DNA of 64,000 nucleotides from NCBI RefSeq assembly GCF_017877055.1, contig NZ_JAGIPG010000003.1, positions 558,001 to 622,000 of the forward strand, read 5' to 3'. The number at the start of each line of letters is the position of its first letter. Position 1 is the first letter of the stretch. The position numbers and the translations under genes are program-made. Of this stretch, positions 1 through 8,424 are shown in pieces. The notes under the pieces were generated by a model that saw only the letters and a list, made by a program, of their open reading frames with translations, had not been told where the DNA came from and searched no databases. The stretch comes from Neorhizobium galegae. GTDB taxonomy: Bacteria > Pseudomonadota > Alphaproteobacteria > Rhizobiales > Rhizobiaceae.

Positions 1-191
1 CCGCTTCTTTGCCTGAGGGAATGCAACCGCAAGCTGGCAGAGATCTCTATTTCGCCGATTGCCACATTTTGGACATAACAATTTCAAATGTGTCAACGAA
101 TTAGTATAGAGTTTTGATAGACTACATTGACCGGAAGGGGGTTTGGCCTGAAAGTTGGGAGGTATGACGTTCAACCAACTGGAGGCTGACG

Positions 192-383
192 ATGATTGCT
201 GGTGGCTTATCCCTGTTTGGATTTGATCTGTTCGGGGCGACTCGGCGCGTGCCGGATAAAACAGGCGTAGACAGCGCCGAACGCAAGCCCCTTGAAAAAG
301 GGCGCGAGGATCGTGATGAAAACCGCGATCCTGACCGCGAACATTCGGAAAGCTTCTTCTGGGGCATGTATCCAGTCTATTGA
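192..383 (+). CDS. Small hypothetical protein (63 aa)
   Basis: The frame opens with ATG five bases after a GGAGG ribosome-binding site and ends just before a rho-independent-type hairpin, which supports a real short gene. The product starts with a short hydrophobic glycine/phenylalanine-rich stretch (residues 2-15), continues with a highly charged Arg/Asp/Glu-rich middle and ends in an aromatic tail (FFWGMYPVY). I recognise no domain. An antisense frame of similar size over the same bases starts with TTG and lacks a good ribosome-binding site, so this strand is preferred. Function unknown. Confidence 0.45.
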   Translation: MIAGGLSLFGFDLFGATRRVPDKTGVDSAERKPLEKGREDRDENRDPDREHSESFFWGMYPVY

Positions 384-418
384 GACAACGCGCTGCAAGG
401 CGATATCCAGAAATACAT

Positions 419-454
419 AAAGGCCGGCGAAGCGATCCGCTCCACCGGCCTTTT
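419..454. terminator. Bidirectional terminator hairpin
   Basis: AAAGGCCGG at 419-427 pairs with CCGGCCTTTT at 445-454. The A-run and T-run flank the stem, so it can terminate both the small gene on the left and the peroxiredoxin gene arriving from the right. Confidence 0.75.
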
Positions 455-473
455 ACGTTTGATCCAACCGATA

Positions 474-1133
474 TCAGGCCGTGGGCTGCTTGGTCTTGCG
501 CAGGTAAGGCAGGACCGTGTCGAACGAACCGAAGCGGGTGATCGCGTCCTCATTGGAAACGGCGGCGGTAATGATCACGTCCTCACCCTGCTTCCAGTTG
601 GCCGGCGTCGCCACCTGGTGCTTGGCGGTGAGCTGGATCGAGTCGATCGCCCGCAGGATCTCGTTGAAGTTACGGCCGGTGGTCATCGGATAGGTGAGGA
701 TCAGCTTGATCTTCTTGTCCGGGCCGATGACGTAGACCGAGCGGACCGTCGCGTTGTCGGCGGGCGTGCGGCCTTCCGAGCTTTCGCCGGCTGCGGCCGG
801 CAGCATGTCGTAAAGCTTGGCGACCTTGAGGTCTCGGTCGCCGATCAGCGGGTATTCCACTTCGAAGCCGGTCGCGGTCTTGATGTCGTCCTTCCACTTG
901 CCGTGGCTTTCGACCGGATCGACGGAGATGCCGATGATCTTGACGCCACGCTTTTTGAATTCGCCCTCAAGGCCGGCCATGGCGCCGAGCTCAGTCGTGC
1001 AGACCGGCGTAAAGTTCTTCGGGTGGGAAAACAGCACGGCCCAGCCGCTGCCGATCCAGTCGTGGAAATGGATCGTGCCCTGGGTGGTTTCGGCGGTGAA
1101 ATCCGGTGCTATGTCGTTGATACGAAGGCTCAT
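474..1133 (-). CDS. 1-Cys peroxiredoxin (AhpC/TSA, Prx6-like)
   Basis: A 219-aa thiol peroxidase that reduces hydrogen peroxide and organic hydroperoxides in the cytosol. The peroxidatic cysteine is Cys45 in PVCTTE, preceded by the conserved Pro and Thr of the active-site loop. It is the only cysteine in the protein, so this is a 1-Cys enzyme that must be regenerated by an external thiol. The C-terminal part (about residues 150-215, with the TPANW segment) matches the extra dimerisation domain of Prx6-type proteins. Length is normal for the family. It is monocistronic, ending at the hairpin at 419-454. Confidence 0.93.
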   Translation of the reverse strand: MSLRINDIAPDFTAETTQGTIHFHDWIGSGWAVLFSHPKNFTPVCTTELGAMAGLEGEFKKRGVKIIGISVDPVESHGKWKDDIKTATGFEVEYPLIGDRDLKVAKLYDMLPAAAGESSEGRTPADNATVRSVYVIGPDKKIKLILTYPMTTGRNFNEILRAIDSIQLTAKHQVATPANWKQGEDVIITAAVSNEDAITRFGSFDTVLPYLRKTKQPTA

Positions 1134-1452
1134 GTTTCAGCTCCCTTGAATTGTTGTGTCTGCAGCGATCGGGACTTCAAAGCCGGCCCGATCAAGCGGC
1201 CGGTTGGGTCGCCTGTCAGTTATAGAGTATTTCGCGGATGCCTGCCTGCTCTTCCGGCGGACCGCTTCCTATGGTTGGCCAAAAGCAAGGAGCGACCATT
1301 GAAAACTCCGGATCCGTGTCAGCGAGAAGGATATAGCCGCTCCAAGATTGCGGGCCGACGCAGTTTGTTCCAAAATGCCGGCAGGAAAGAGTGTAGCTTT
1401 CCAAATCACGCCGTACCTGCACCGGTTCCATCATCCGCATCAGAAATGAGCC
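1134..1452. other. Intergenic region upstream of the peroxiredoxin gene
   Basis: About 320 bases between the IclR gene and the peroxiredoxin gene, both on the minus strand. It should hold the peroxiredoxin promoter. I see no convincing gene, strong palindrome or repeat in it. Confidence 0.5.
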
Positions 1453-2211
1453 TCAGCGACGGTATCCAAGCGCCCGGCTGATATCGTCGGCTGCACTGCG
1501 GACCATCAGCAGAAAGCCCTCGCGCTGCTCGTTGTAACGCACGGTCGGAACGCCGAGATTGAGGGCCGCGACGGCCGCGCCGTTGCCATCGAAGATCGGC
1601 GCGGCAATACCGGTCGAGCCGGTGACGAACTCCTGATCGTTCAGTGCGTAGCCGTCCCGACGGACCTTTACCAGCATCTCGCGAATGCGCTCGATATCGG
1701 TGACGGTATAGCGGGTATAGGAGAGAAGCTGGACACGGGAAAGATAGTGCTCCAGCGCCTCCCTCGGGGTGAAGGCGAGCAATACGCGGCCGGTCGCGGT
1801 GCAATAGGCGGCGATCGCCGCATCGAGGTTTACGTCGTAGCGTACACGATGGCGGCTGACGCATTTCGCCAGCCGCCTGATGTCGCAATGGGCGTTCATC
1901 GTCGCCAGCAGGATGGTCTCGCCGGACTCGTCGCGCAGCTTTTCCATGAACGGTTTTGCCACGACGACCAGCGGCTCTTCGTGGCGCCGGAACGGAAAGC
2001 CATGCCGGGTCGCCTCGACCAGCATGTAGCGGCCGGCGTCGTCCTGGACCACGTGGCCGCGCGCCGCCAGCGTCTGAACGAGGCCGTGCGCGCTGCTTTT
2101 GGGGAAAGAAAGATCGCGCACGATCTGGGCCAGCGGCACCGCTTCCCGCCTGGACGCCATGTATTCCAGCAGATCGAGAATCCGGCCGGCGCTTTTGATT
2201 TCGGAGTTCAT
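1453..2211 (-). CDS. IclR-family transcriptional regulator
   Basis: The N-terminal winged helix (about residues 1-65, with an SFPKSSAHGLVQTLAARG recognition-helix region) is followed by an IclR effector domain. The C-terminal part keeps the typical family segments near GSTGIAAPIFDGNGAAVAAL and the LNLGVP stretch. IclR proteins act as dimers or tetramers and usually control an adjacent catabolic operon. Here it is divergent from the deacetylase/importer operon that begins at 2323, the likely target. I chose the ATG at 2211 (MNSEIKS); an in-frame ATG at 2232 would add seven residues. An inverted repeat overlaps the 2211 start, which suggests autoregulation. Confidence 0.9.
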   Translation of the reverse strand: MNSEIKSAGRILDLLEYMASRREAVPLAQIVRDLSFPKSSAHGLVQTLAARGHVVQDDAGRYMLVEATRHGFPFRRHEEPLVVVAKPFMEKLRDESGETILLATMNAHCDIRRLAKCVSRHRVRYDVNLDAAIAAYCTATGRVLLAFTPREALEHYLSRVQLLSYTRYTVTDIERIREMLVKVRRDGYALNDQEFVTGSTGIAAPIFDGNGAAVAALNLGVPTVRYNEQREGFLLMVRSAADDISRALGYRR

Positions 2212-2221
2212 ATATGTGAAC
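2206..2221. promoter_or_regulatory. Inverted repeat over the iclR start, possible operator
   Basis: GTTCA (2206-2210) and TGAAC (2217-2221) form a perfect 5-bp inverted repeat with a 6-base spacer. It overlaps the start codon of the IclR gene and lies about 100 bases from the divergent operon start. Binding by the IclR protein is inferred. Confidence 0.35.
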
Positions 2222-2322
2222 GAAACCCCCATTGATGGTTATCGGATCGGCTCATAACAATTCTGCCCAGAAAGCAGCCACTCATATTTTCGAGTGTCGC
2301 GCTGATAAGGACGAACGATCTC

Positions 2323-3258
2323 ATGAATGCGCCGAATAAGCAAAACGATGCCTCCGAACCCTGGACCTGGCCGGATAGTGTCTGGCAGCAGAAGGTTCAG
2401 AAGGTGCGCGCGGGGCGTTCCTTAAGGCCTGCGAAGTGGAGAAACGGCGCACGCATGGCAGTCGCATTGTCTTTCGATTCCGATCACGAGACGATGGAAC
2501 TGCGCAACGGCGGCACGTCCTTCGGCACGATGAGCCGCGGCCAGTATGGCGCCCGCGCCGGCATGCCGCGCATCCTGCGGATGCTCGAAAAATACGCCGT
2601 GCCGGCCTCCTTCTTCATGCCGGCCGTCTCGGCGATGATCAATGCGGAAGAAGTGAAGACTGTCGTCTCATCCGGCCACGAGCTCGGCATCCACAGCTGG
2701 ATCCACGAGTTCAATTCCCGGCTCGACGAGGTGACGGAACGCGACCTGGCGCTACGCGCTTCGGACACGCTCGAACGCCTGTCCGGCATCCGCCCGGTCG
2801 GCATGCGCACCGCGTCCTGGGACTTCAGCCCCTATACGCTGAAGATCGCCCGCGAGATGGGATTGCTCTACGATTCCTCGCTGATGGCCGACGAAGAACC
2901 TTACGAGCTTCTGGAGGACGGCGAGCCGACCGGCGTGGTCGAAATCCCGGTCGAGTGGATCCGCGACGACGCGCCCTATGTGGCGATGGACCGGATGACC
3001 GGCGCGCGGCCTTATGGGGGGCCGGCCATGGTGCTTGACATCTTTGCCCGCGAACTCGAAGTGGCCTGGGACGAGGGCGGGCTGTTCCAGCTCACCATGC
3101 ACCCGCACCATGTCGGCCACCGGTCGCGGATCTTCATTCTGGAAGAGATCATCCGGCTCGCCAAGTCGAAGGGCGACGTCTGGTTCTGCACCCATGCGGA
3201 ACTGGCGCGCTACTGTGCCGACGAGGCCGGCCTCAAGACCGCAGAGAAGGCGGCGTAA
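2323..3258 (+). CDS. Polysaccharide deacetylase-family (NodB/PuuE-like) hydrolase
   Basis: A 311-aa CE4/NodB-fold protein. The metal/catalytic Asp motif is SFDSDHE (residues 50-56) and the metal-binding histidines lie in GHELGIHSWIH (118-128), with later family segments near MRTASWDFSP and TMHPHHVGH. It has no signal peptide or lipobox, so it should act in the cytosol. That fits the PuuE/HpPgdA-like subgroup, which acts on small amides, better than wall deacetylases. It is the first gene of an operon with an oligopeptide-type importer and a penicillin-acylase-family enzyme, so the substrate is probably an imported N-acyl compound. Exact substrate unknown. Confidence 0.87.
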   Translation: MNAPNKQNDASEPWTWPDSVWQQKVQKVRAGRSLRPAKWRNGARMAVALSFDSDHETMELRNGGTSFGTMSRGQYGARAGMPRILRMLEKYAVPASFFMPAVSAMINAEEVKTVVSSGHELGIHSWIHEFNSRLDEVTERDLALRASDTLERLSGIRPVGMRTASWDFSPYTLKIAREMGLLYDSSLMADEEPYELLEDGEPTGVVEIPVEWIRDDAPYVAMDRMTGARPYGGPAMVLDIFARELEVAWDEGGLFQLTMHPHHVGHRSRIFILEEIIRLAKSKGDVWFCTHAELARYCADEAGLKTAEKAA

Positions 3259-3301
3259 GCAGTTCTTGAATACAGCAGCAACAACAATGAGGGTAAGGAA
3301 C

Positions 3302-4795
3302 ATGTCTGCCAAATTCGCATCCGTAGCCGCTATGCTACTGGCGCTCACCGCTTCGACTGCGCTTGCGCAAACCAAGGATACGCTGACCATCGATCTGCCG
3401 AACGATGCGGCGACGCTCGATCCGCATCTGCAGTGGAATACCGACAGCTATTCGATCTACCGCAATATCTTCGACAACCTGCTGACCCGCGATGTGAAGG
3501 GCGAGATCGTTCCGCAGATCGCCAAGTCGTGGAAATATCTCGACGACAAGATGATCGAGTTCCAGATCCGCGACGACGTCACCTTCCAGGACGGCACGAA
3601 GCTCACCGCCGAAGACGTCGCCTTCTCGATCAACCGCATCATCGACCCGAAGCTGAAGAGCCCGCAGCTTTCGCAGTTCGATCAGATCGCCAAGGCCGAG
3701 GCGGTGAGCCCGAACGTGGTCAAGATGACCACCAAGTCGCCCTATCCGGCGCTGCTCGCTCAGCTCGTCAAGCTGTCGATCGTGCCGAAGGCCTATGTCG
3801 AAAGGGTCGGCGACCAGGAATTCAACTTGAAGCCGCTCGGCTCCGGCCCTTACAAGATGGCCAACTGGCAGAAGGGCGTTCAGACCGAACTTGAAGCCTA
3901 CGGCAGCTACTGGCGCGCCAAGCCGCCGTTCCAGAAGGTGGTCTTCCGCACCGTTCCGGATGTTTCGACCCGCATCGCCGACCTGAAGACCGGCAAGGCC
4001 GACCTCGTCCGCGACGTGCCGCCGGATCAGGCCGAGAGCATCAAGAACGACTCGAATTCGCAGGTCCTGTCGGTTCCGACCGAGCGCATCGGCTACCTGT
4101 TCATCAATGCCCAGGGCGGCGCCACCAAGGACATCCGCGTCCGCCAGGCGATCGCCTATGCGATCGACCGCGAGGCGCTCGTCGAAGCCCTGCTCGAAGG
4201 CTACGGCAAACCGGTGGAAGTGCTCGGTGCCGAACCGGTCTTCGGCTACACCGACAAGGTCAAGGGATACGAATACAATCTCGACAAGGCGAAGGAACTG
4301 GTGAAGGCCGCCGGCGCGGAAGGTGCGACCGTCGAATTCCTGACCTCTCCCGCCTATAGCCGCGCCACCGTGGAAGCCATCCAGCAGATGGTCAACGAAG
4401 CCGGCCTCAAGGTGGAGATCTCGTCCAGCGACCAGGCGACCTTCCTGAAGCGCCGCCAGGGCGACCCCGCCAATGCCGGCGGTCTTGCCTTCGGCGCATG
4501 GTCCTGCGCCTGCCAGGACGTCGACGGCGTGATCTTCCCGCTGTTCCGCACCGGCAGCATCTGGGCCAAATATTCGAACCCGAAGTTCGATGAAGCCGTC
4601 GACAAGGCACGTGTCATCCTCGACAAGAACGAGCGGCTGAAGCTCTATGAGCAGGCCTACCAGGTTATCAAGGACGACGTTCCGGGCCTCGGCCTCTACC
4701 AGGCCTATGCGCTCTATGGCGCGAACAAGAAGCTGAAGTGGCAGCCGACCGCCAACGAAGCCATGTTCGTCATGGACATGAGCTGGCAGCAGTAA
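3302..4795 (+). CDS. ABC transporter substrate-binding protein, oligopeptide/dipeptide type
   Basis: A 497-aa SBP_bac_5 protein with a Sec signal peptide (about residues 1-22, cleavage after STALA). Typical family features include DPHLQWN near the mature N-terminus, the LTAEDVAFSINR segment and the PLGSGPYK motif. I chose the ATG at 3302, preceded by AAGGA; an upstream in-frame ATG at 3287 is poorly placed. It lies 43 bases after the deacetylase gene and 18 before the first permease. In the periplasm it would deliver the ligand to the importer. The ligand is not predictable from sequence. Confidence 0.93.
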   Translation: MSAKFASVAAMLLALTASTALAQTKDTLTIDLPNDAATLDPHLQWNTDSYSIYRNIFDNLLTRDVKGEIVPQIAKSWKYLDDKMIEFQIRDDVTFQDGTKLTAEDVAFSINRIIDPKLKSPQLSQFDQIAKAEAVSPNVVKMTTKSPYPALLAQLVKLSIVPKAYVERVGDQEFNLKPLGSGPYKMANWQKGVQTELEAYGSYWRAKPPFQKVVFRTVPDVSTRIADLKTGKADLVRDVPPDQAESIKNDSNSQVLSVPTERIGYLFINAQGGATKDIRVRQAIAYAIDREALVEALLEGYGKPVEVLGAEPVFGYTDKVKGYEYNLDKAKELVKAAGAEGATVEFLTSPAYSRATVEAIQQMVNEAGLKVEISSSDQATFLKRRQGDPANAGGLAFGAWSCACQDVDGVIFPLFRTGSIWAKYSNPKFDEAVDKARVILDKNERLKLYEQAYQVIKDDVPGLGLYQAYALYGANKKLKWQPTANEAMFVMDMSWQQ

Positions 4796-4813
4796 CAGAC
4801 GGATAATACGATC

Positions 4814-5734
4814 ATGTTGAGATACGCCGTCGAACGTTTGATACAGGCGATCATTGCGATCTTCGGCGTTCTCACCATCGTCTTCGTCGTCATGCATCTG
4901 TCGGGCGACCCGACCCTGCTGCTCGTGCCGCAGGACGCGTCGGCCGAGATGATCGCCCAGTTGCGCAGCCAGCTCGGTTTCGACCGGCCGATCTGGGTAC
5001 AATATCTCGAATATCTGGGCGGCCTTTCCCATTTCGACTTCGGCATTTCCGTCGTTCAGCGGGTGCCCGCATTCGATATCGTCTTTTCGCGCCTGCCTTA
5101 TACCGCGATGCTTGCCGCCGGCGCGCTGGTGGTTGCGATCGGCATGGGCATTCCGGCCGGCATCGTCACGGCGACCAGGCGCGGCGGCTGGCTCGAGCGG
5201 CTGCTGACCGCGATCGTCGTTACCGGCCAGAGCGTGCCGACCTTCCTGTCCGGCATCGTGCTGATCTTCGTCTTCGGCGTGACGCTGCGCTGGCTGCCCA
5301 CCTCCGGCTCTGGCGATTTCGCCTCGCTGATCATGCCCTCTTTGGCGCTCGGAGCGATCTCGATGTCGACCTTCGCCCGCATGACCCGTATCTCGATCAT
5401 CGACGAACTTGGCAAGGACTATGTCAGGGCAGGGCGCGCCCGCGGCCTGTCGCTCGGCTCCGTCGTGTTCCGCCATGTGCTGCGCAATGCAGCGATCCCG
5501 GTCATCACCATCGCCGCGCTCGAAATCGGCAACCTGCTTGCCGGTGCCGTCATCGTCGAGACCGTGTTCGCCTGGCCGGGCATCGGCCAGCTCGCCATCC
5601 AGTCCATCCAGTCTCGCGACTTCCTGGTTGTCCAGGTGATCGTGCTTTTGATTTCCTTCGTTTATGTGCTGACCAGCGTGATCGCGGATTTCGTCTACGC
5701 GCTCGTGGATCCGCGCATCCGTCTGGTTCGATAA
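4814..5734 (+). CDS. ABC transporter permease, DppB type
   Basis: A 306-aa inner-membrane permease with the N-terminal MLRYAVERLIQ segment and six predicted membrane helices of the DppB/OppB family. The coupling (EAA) loop lies around YVRAGRARGLSLGSVVFRH, and the typical ETVFAWPGIGQL segment precedes the last helix. It pairs with the DppC-type permease beginning ten bases downstream. Confidence 0.95.
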   Translation: MLRYAVERLIQAIIAIFGVLTIVFVVMHLSGDPTLLLVPQDASAEMIAQLRSQLGFDRPIWVQYLEYLGGLSHFDFGISVVQRVPAFDIVFSRLPYTAMLAAGALVVAIGMGIPAGIVTATRRGGWLERLLTAIVVTGQSVPTFLSGIVLIFVFGVTLRWLPTSGSGDFASLIMPSLALGAISMSTFARMTRISIIDELGKDYVRAGRARGLSLGSVVFRHVLRNAAIPVITIAALEIGNLLAGAVIVETVFAWPGIGQLAIQSIQSRDFLVVQVIVLLISFVYVLTSVIADFVYALVDPRIRLVR

Positions 5735-5744
5735 GGAGAAGGCT

Positions 5745-6608
5745 TTGAGCACCGCCGTCCTCGCCCTTCGCCAACGCCTTCGCCGGGTCCCTCTCTCGGT
5801 CATCGTCGTATCGATCATCTTCCTGGTGATCGTGCTTCTGGCGATCTTCGCGCCCTGGGTGGCGCCGGCCGATCCCAATCGGCAGAACCTGCTCGGCCGC
5901 CTGAAGCCGCCAGGCTTCGAGATGCGCGGCATCACTTACTGGCTCGGCACCGACGATCTCGGACGCGACCTGCTGTCGCGCACGCTCTATGGGGCGGGCG
6001 TCTCGCTCTCGGTCGCCGTGCTGTCCGTGGTCGTCTCGTCATTGGTCGGTGTGACGCTGGGGATGATTGCCGGCTGGTTCCGGGGCAAGATCGAGATCCT
6101 CATCATGCGGCTCGTCGATATCATGATGTCGATCCCGGCGATCCTGCTCGCAGTGCTGACCGTCGCAGTGCTCGGTCCGGGCTTCCTGAAGCTGGTCCTG
6201 GTGCTCGGCCTCACCCGCTGGCCGCGCTATACCCGCGTCGCCTATGCCCAGACGCTGCAGGTGGCGAACCTGCCCTTCATCAAGGCTTCGGAGCTGGCGG
6301 GGGCAGGGGCGGCACGCATCCTTTTCCACCACATCCTGCCGAATATCGCCGGGCCGGTGCTGATCGTCGCAACCGCCGAATTCGGCCTGATGATCCTGAT
6401 GGAAGCCGGCCTTTCCTTCCTCGGCCTCGGCATCCAGCCACCGGCCTCGAGCTGGGGCTCGATTATGAGCGTTGGCCGTCAATATATCGAACGAGCCTGG
6501 TGGATCGTTGCCTTTCCCGGTGTCTGCCTCTTCCTGCTCGTCTTTTCCGTCAACGTGCTTGGCGACTGGTTGCGAGACCAGCTCGACCCACGTTCCCGTA
6601 CCCGTTGA
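5745..6608 (+). CDS. ABC transporter permease, DppC type (TTG start)
   Basis: A 287-aa permease of the DppC/OppC family. It has an N-terminal membrane helix, the WLGTDDLGRDLLSR motif after it, and an EAA coupling loop near IKASELAGAGAARILFHHILPN. The start is TTG at 5745, placed by an AAGGAG ribosome-binding site six bases upstream. No ATG in a comparable position gives a full N-terminus. It forms the translocation channel with the upstream permease. Confidence 0.94.
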   Translation: MSTAVLALRQRLRRVPLSVIVVSIIFLVIVLLAIFAPWVAPADPNRQNLLGRLKPPGFEMRGITYWLGTDDLGRDLLSRTLYGAGVSLSVAVLSVVVSSLVGVTLGMIAGWFRGKIEILIMRLVDIMMSIPAILLAVLTVAVLGPGFLKLVLVLGLTRWPRYTRVAYAQTLQVANLPFIKASELAGAGAARILFHHILPNIAGPVLIVATAEFGLMILMEAGLSFLGLGIQPPASSWGSIMSVGRQYIERAWWIVAFPGVCLFLLVFSVNVLGDWLRDQLDPRSRTR

Positions 6609-6636
6609 ACCGTTTGGCGCATTAAGGTTTCAAGTC

Positions 6637-7419
6637 ATGGAATTCGAAAACAAGACCATCGTCATCACCGGTGCCGCCGGCATCTTTGGCCGCTGGATCG
6701 CCGCCTATTTCGCCCGGGAAGGCGCAAGGCTTTGTCTCAGCGATATCCGAATGGATGGACTGGAAAAGGCGGTCGCCGAGCTCGGTCTCGGCCGTTCCAG
6801 GGTTCTGCTGCATGCGACCGAACTGACCAGCGATGCCTCGATGCTCGAACTCGTCGATCTCGTGAAGCGTGAATGGAAAGCGCCGGACATACTCGTCAAC
6901 AATGCCGGCATCTATACCCGCTTTAGCCTGCTCGACATGGAATTCTCCGACTGGGACCGCGTCTTCGGCGTCAACCTGCGCGCCCCCTTCGTGCTCTCTC
7001 GTGAGTTCGCAAAGCTGATGATCGCCGAAGGCAAGGCCGGCTCGATCGTCAACATCTCCTCGGGTGCTGCCCGCAAGATGAACCAGAATTCCGTCCCCTA
7101 TTGTACATCGAAGACCGCGATCGAGCGGCTCTCCAAGGGGTTCGCCATGGAGCTCGCCGAATACGGCATTCGCGTCAACGTCGTCGAGCCGGGTTTTGCG
7201 CCGGGCAGCGAGGTGAGCGAGCTTTCCGATGAATACGTCACCAACATGCTGAAGAACATTCCGCTCGGCCGCGCCAGCGGTCCCGAGGATGCGCCGGGCG
7301 CCATCGCCTATCTCTGCTCGGACAAGGCCGCCTTTATCACCGGCGCCGTGATCAGCGTCGATGGCGGCAATTCGATCGGCAATTACAAGCGTCCCGAACG
7401 GGCCAGGACGACAGGCTGA
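6637..7419 (+). CDS. SDR-family oxidoreductase
   Basis: A 260-aa classical short-chain dehydrogenase. The nucleotide-binding segment is TGAAGIFG (11-18), the NNAG motif is at 88-91, and the catalytic residues are Ser141/142, Tyr155 and Lys159 (YCTSK). An acidic Asp36 after the second strand (LSDIR) suggests NAD preference. It sits between the permease and ATPase genes of the importer operon, so it probably oxidises or reduces an intermediate of the imported compound. I chose the ATG at 6637 because an upstream extension would run through the end of the permease gene. Confidence 0.92.
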   Translation: MEFENKTIVITGAAGIFGRWIAAYFAREGARLCLSDIRMDGLEKAVAELGLGRSRVLLHATELTSDASMLELVDLVKREWKAPDILVNNAGIYTRFSLLDMEFSDWDRVFGVNLRAPFVLSREFAKLMIAEGKAGSIVNISSGAARKMNQNSVPYCTSKTAIERLSKGFAMELAEYGIRVNVVEPGFAPGSEVSELSDEYVTNMLKNIPLGRASGPEDAPGAIAYLCSDKAAFITGAVISVDGGNSIGNYKRPERARTTG

Positions 7420-7425
7420 GGAAAC

Positions 7426-8424
7426 ATGATGGACGCCGCTGCCAATCCATTGCTGACGGTCGATCGGCTCACCATCGATATCGGTGGCGCCAATGTCGTC
7501 GACGATATCTCCTTCACTGTAGCGCCCGGCAAAGTCATGGCGCTGGTGGGAGAGTCCGGCTGTGGCAAATCGCTGACCTCCTATGCCATGCTCGGCCTGC
7601 TGCCGCCCGCCGCCCGCCGCACCGCCGGTCGGATCATGCTCGAAAATACCGATCTTGCGGCCCTGTCCGAGCGACAGTTCCGCAAGGCGCGCGGCAAGGA
7701 CATCTCGATCATCTTCCAGGAGCCGAGCGCCTCGCTCGATCCGCTGACGACGGTCGGCTCGCAGATTGCCGAGGCCTATCGCGCCCATCACGGCGTCTCG
7801 AAGGCCGAGGCCTATGAGAAGGCGCGGCAGATGCTGGTCGATGTCGGCATTCCCGACCCGACAAGGCGACTGGATCAATATCCGTTCGAACTGTCCGGCG
7901 GCATGTGCCAGCGCATCATGATCTCGATCGCGCTGATCTGCGGCCCGCGCGTGCTCGTCGCCGACGAACCGACCACGGCGCTCGACGTGACCATCCAGGC
8001 GCAGATACTCGACCTGATGAAGAAGCTGGTCGCCGATCGCGGCACGGCAATCGTGCTGATCACCCACGACATGGGCGTGGTCGCCGATATCGCCGACGAC
8101 GTGGCGGTGATGTATGCGGGCCGCATCGCCGAAATCGCGCCGGTGCACGATCTCTTCCGGCAGCCCAAGCACCCCTATACGGCCCTTTTGCTGGCCAGCG
8201 TCCCCAAGCTCGATGATGCGCCGAAGGCGGACCTCGCGACCATCGAGGGGACGGTGCCGACGCCGAACGAATTCGGCGTCGGCTGCCGTTTCACCGAACG
8301 CTGTCCGCTCGCGACCGGCAAGTGTCGCACCGAACAGCCGCCTCTTTTCGATTGCGGCGGAAGCCATCGTTCGGCCTGCTGGCATATCGATCGCATGGCG
8401 GAAATCCGCGAGGTGGCGGCATGA
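7426..8424 (+). CDS. ABC transporter ATP-binding protein, DppD type
   Basis: A 332-aa ATPase with Walker A GESGCGKS (42-49), signature LSGGMCQR and Walker B VLVADEPT. The C-terminal oligopeptide-transporter extension carries the conserved Cys-containing stretch CRFTERCPLATGKC. It overlaps the next ATPase gene by four bases (ATGA), which indicates translational coupling. Two adjacent ATGs (7426, 7429) are possible starts. Confidence 0.95.
   Translation: MMDAAANPLLTVDRLTIDIGGANVVDDISFTVAPGKVMALVGESGCGKSLTSYAMLGLLPPAARRTAGRIMLENTDLAALSERQFRKARGKDISIIFQEPSASLDPLTTVGSQIAEAYRAHHGVSKAEAYEKARQMLVDVGIPDPTRRLDQYPFELSGGMCQRIMISIALICGPRVLVADEPTTALDVTIQAQILDLMKKLVADRGTAIVLITHDMGVVADIADDVAVMYAGRIAEIAPVHDLFRQPKHPYTALLLASVPKLDDAPKADLATIEGTVPTPNEFGVGCRFTERCPLATGKCRTEQPPLFDCGGSHRSACWHIDRMAEIREVAA

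Noticed and set aside
459..1481. 340-codon plus-strand open frame opposite the peroxiredoxin gene
   Set aside because: Composition typical of an antisense frame; the peroxiredoxin on the other strand has the full active site.
3335..5935. Very long minus-strand open frame (866 codons) opposite the binding-protein and permease genes
   Set aside because: It is fully antisense to well-supported transporter genes. Its translation is low-complexity and Arg/Asp/His-rich, as expected from the mirror of GC-rich codons.
6622..8385. 587-codon minus-strand open frame opposite the SDR and ATPase genes
   Set aside because: Antisense shadow of two genes with clear motifs; no recognisable domain or ribosome-binding site.
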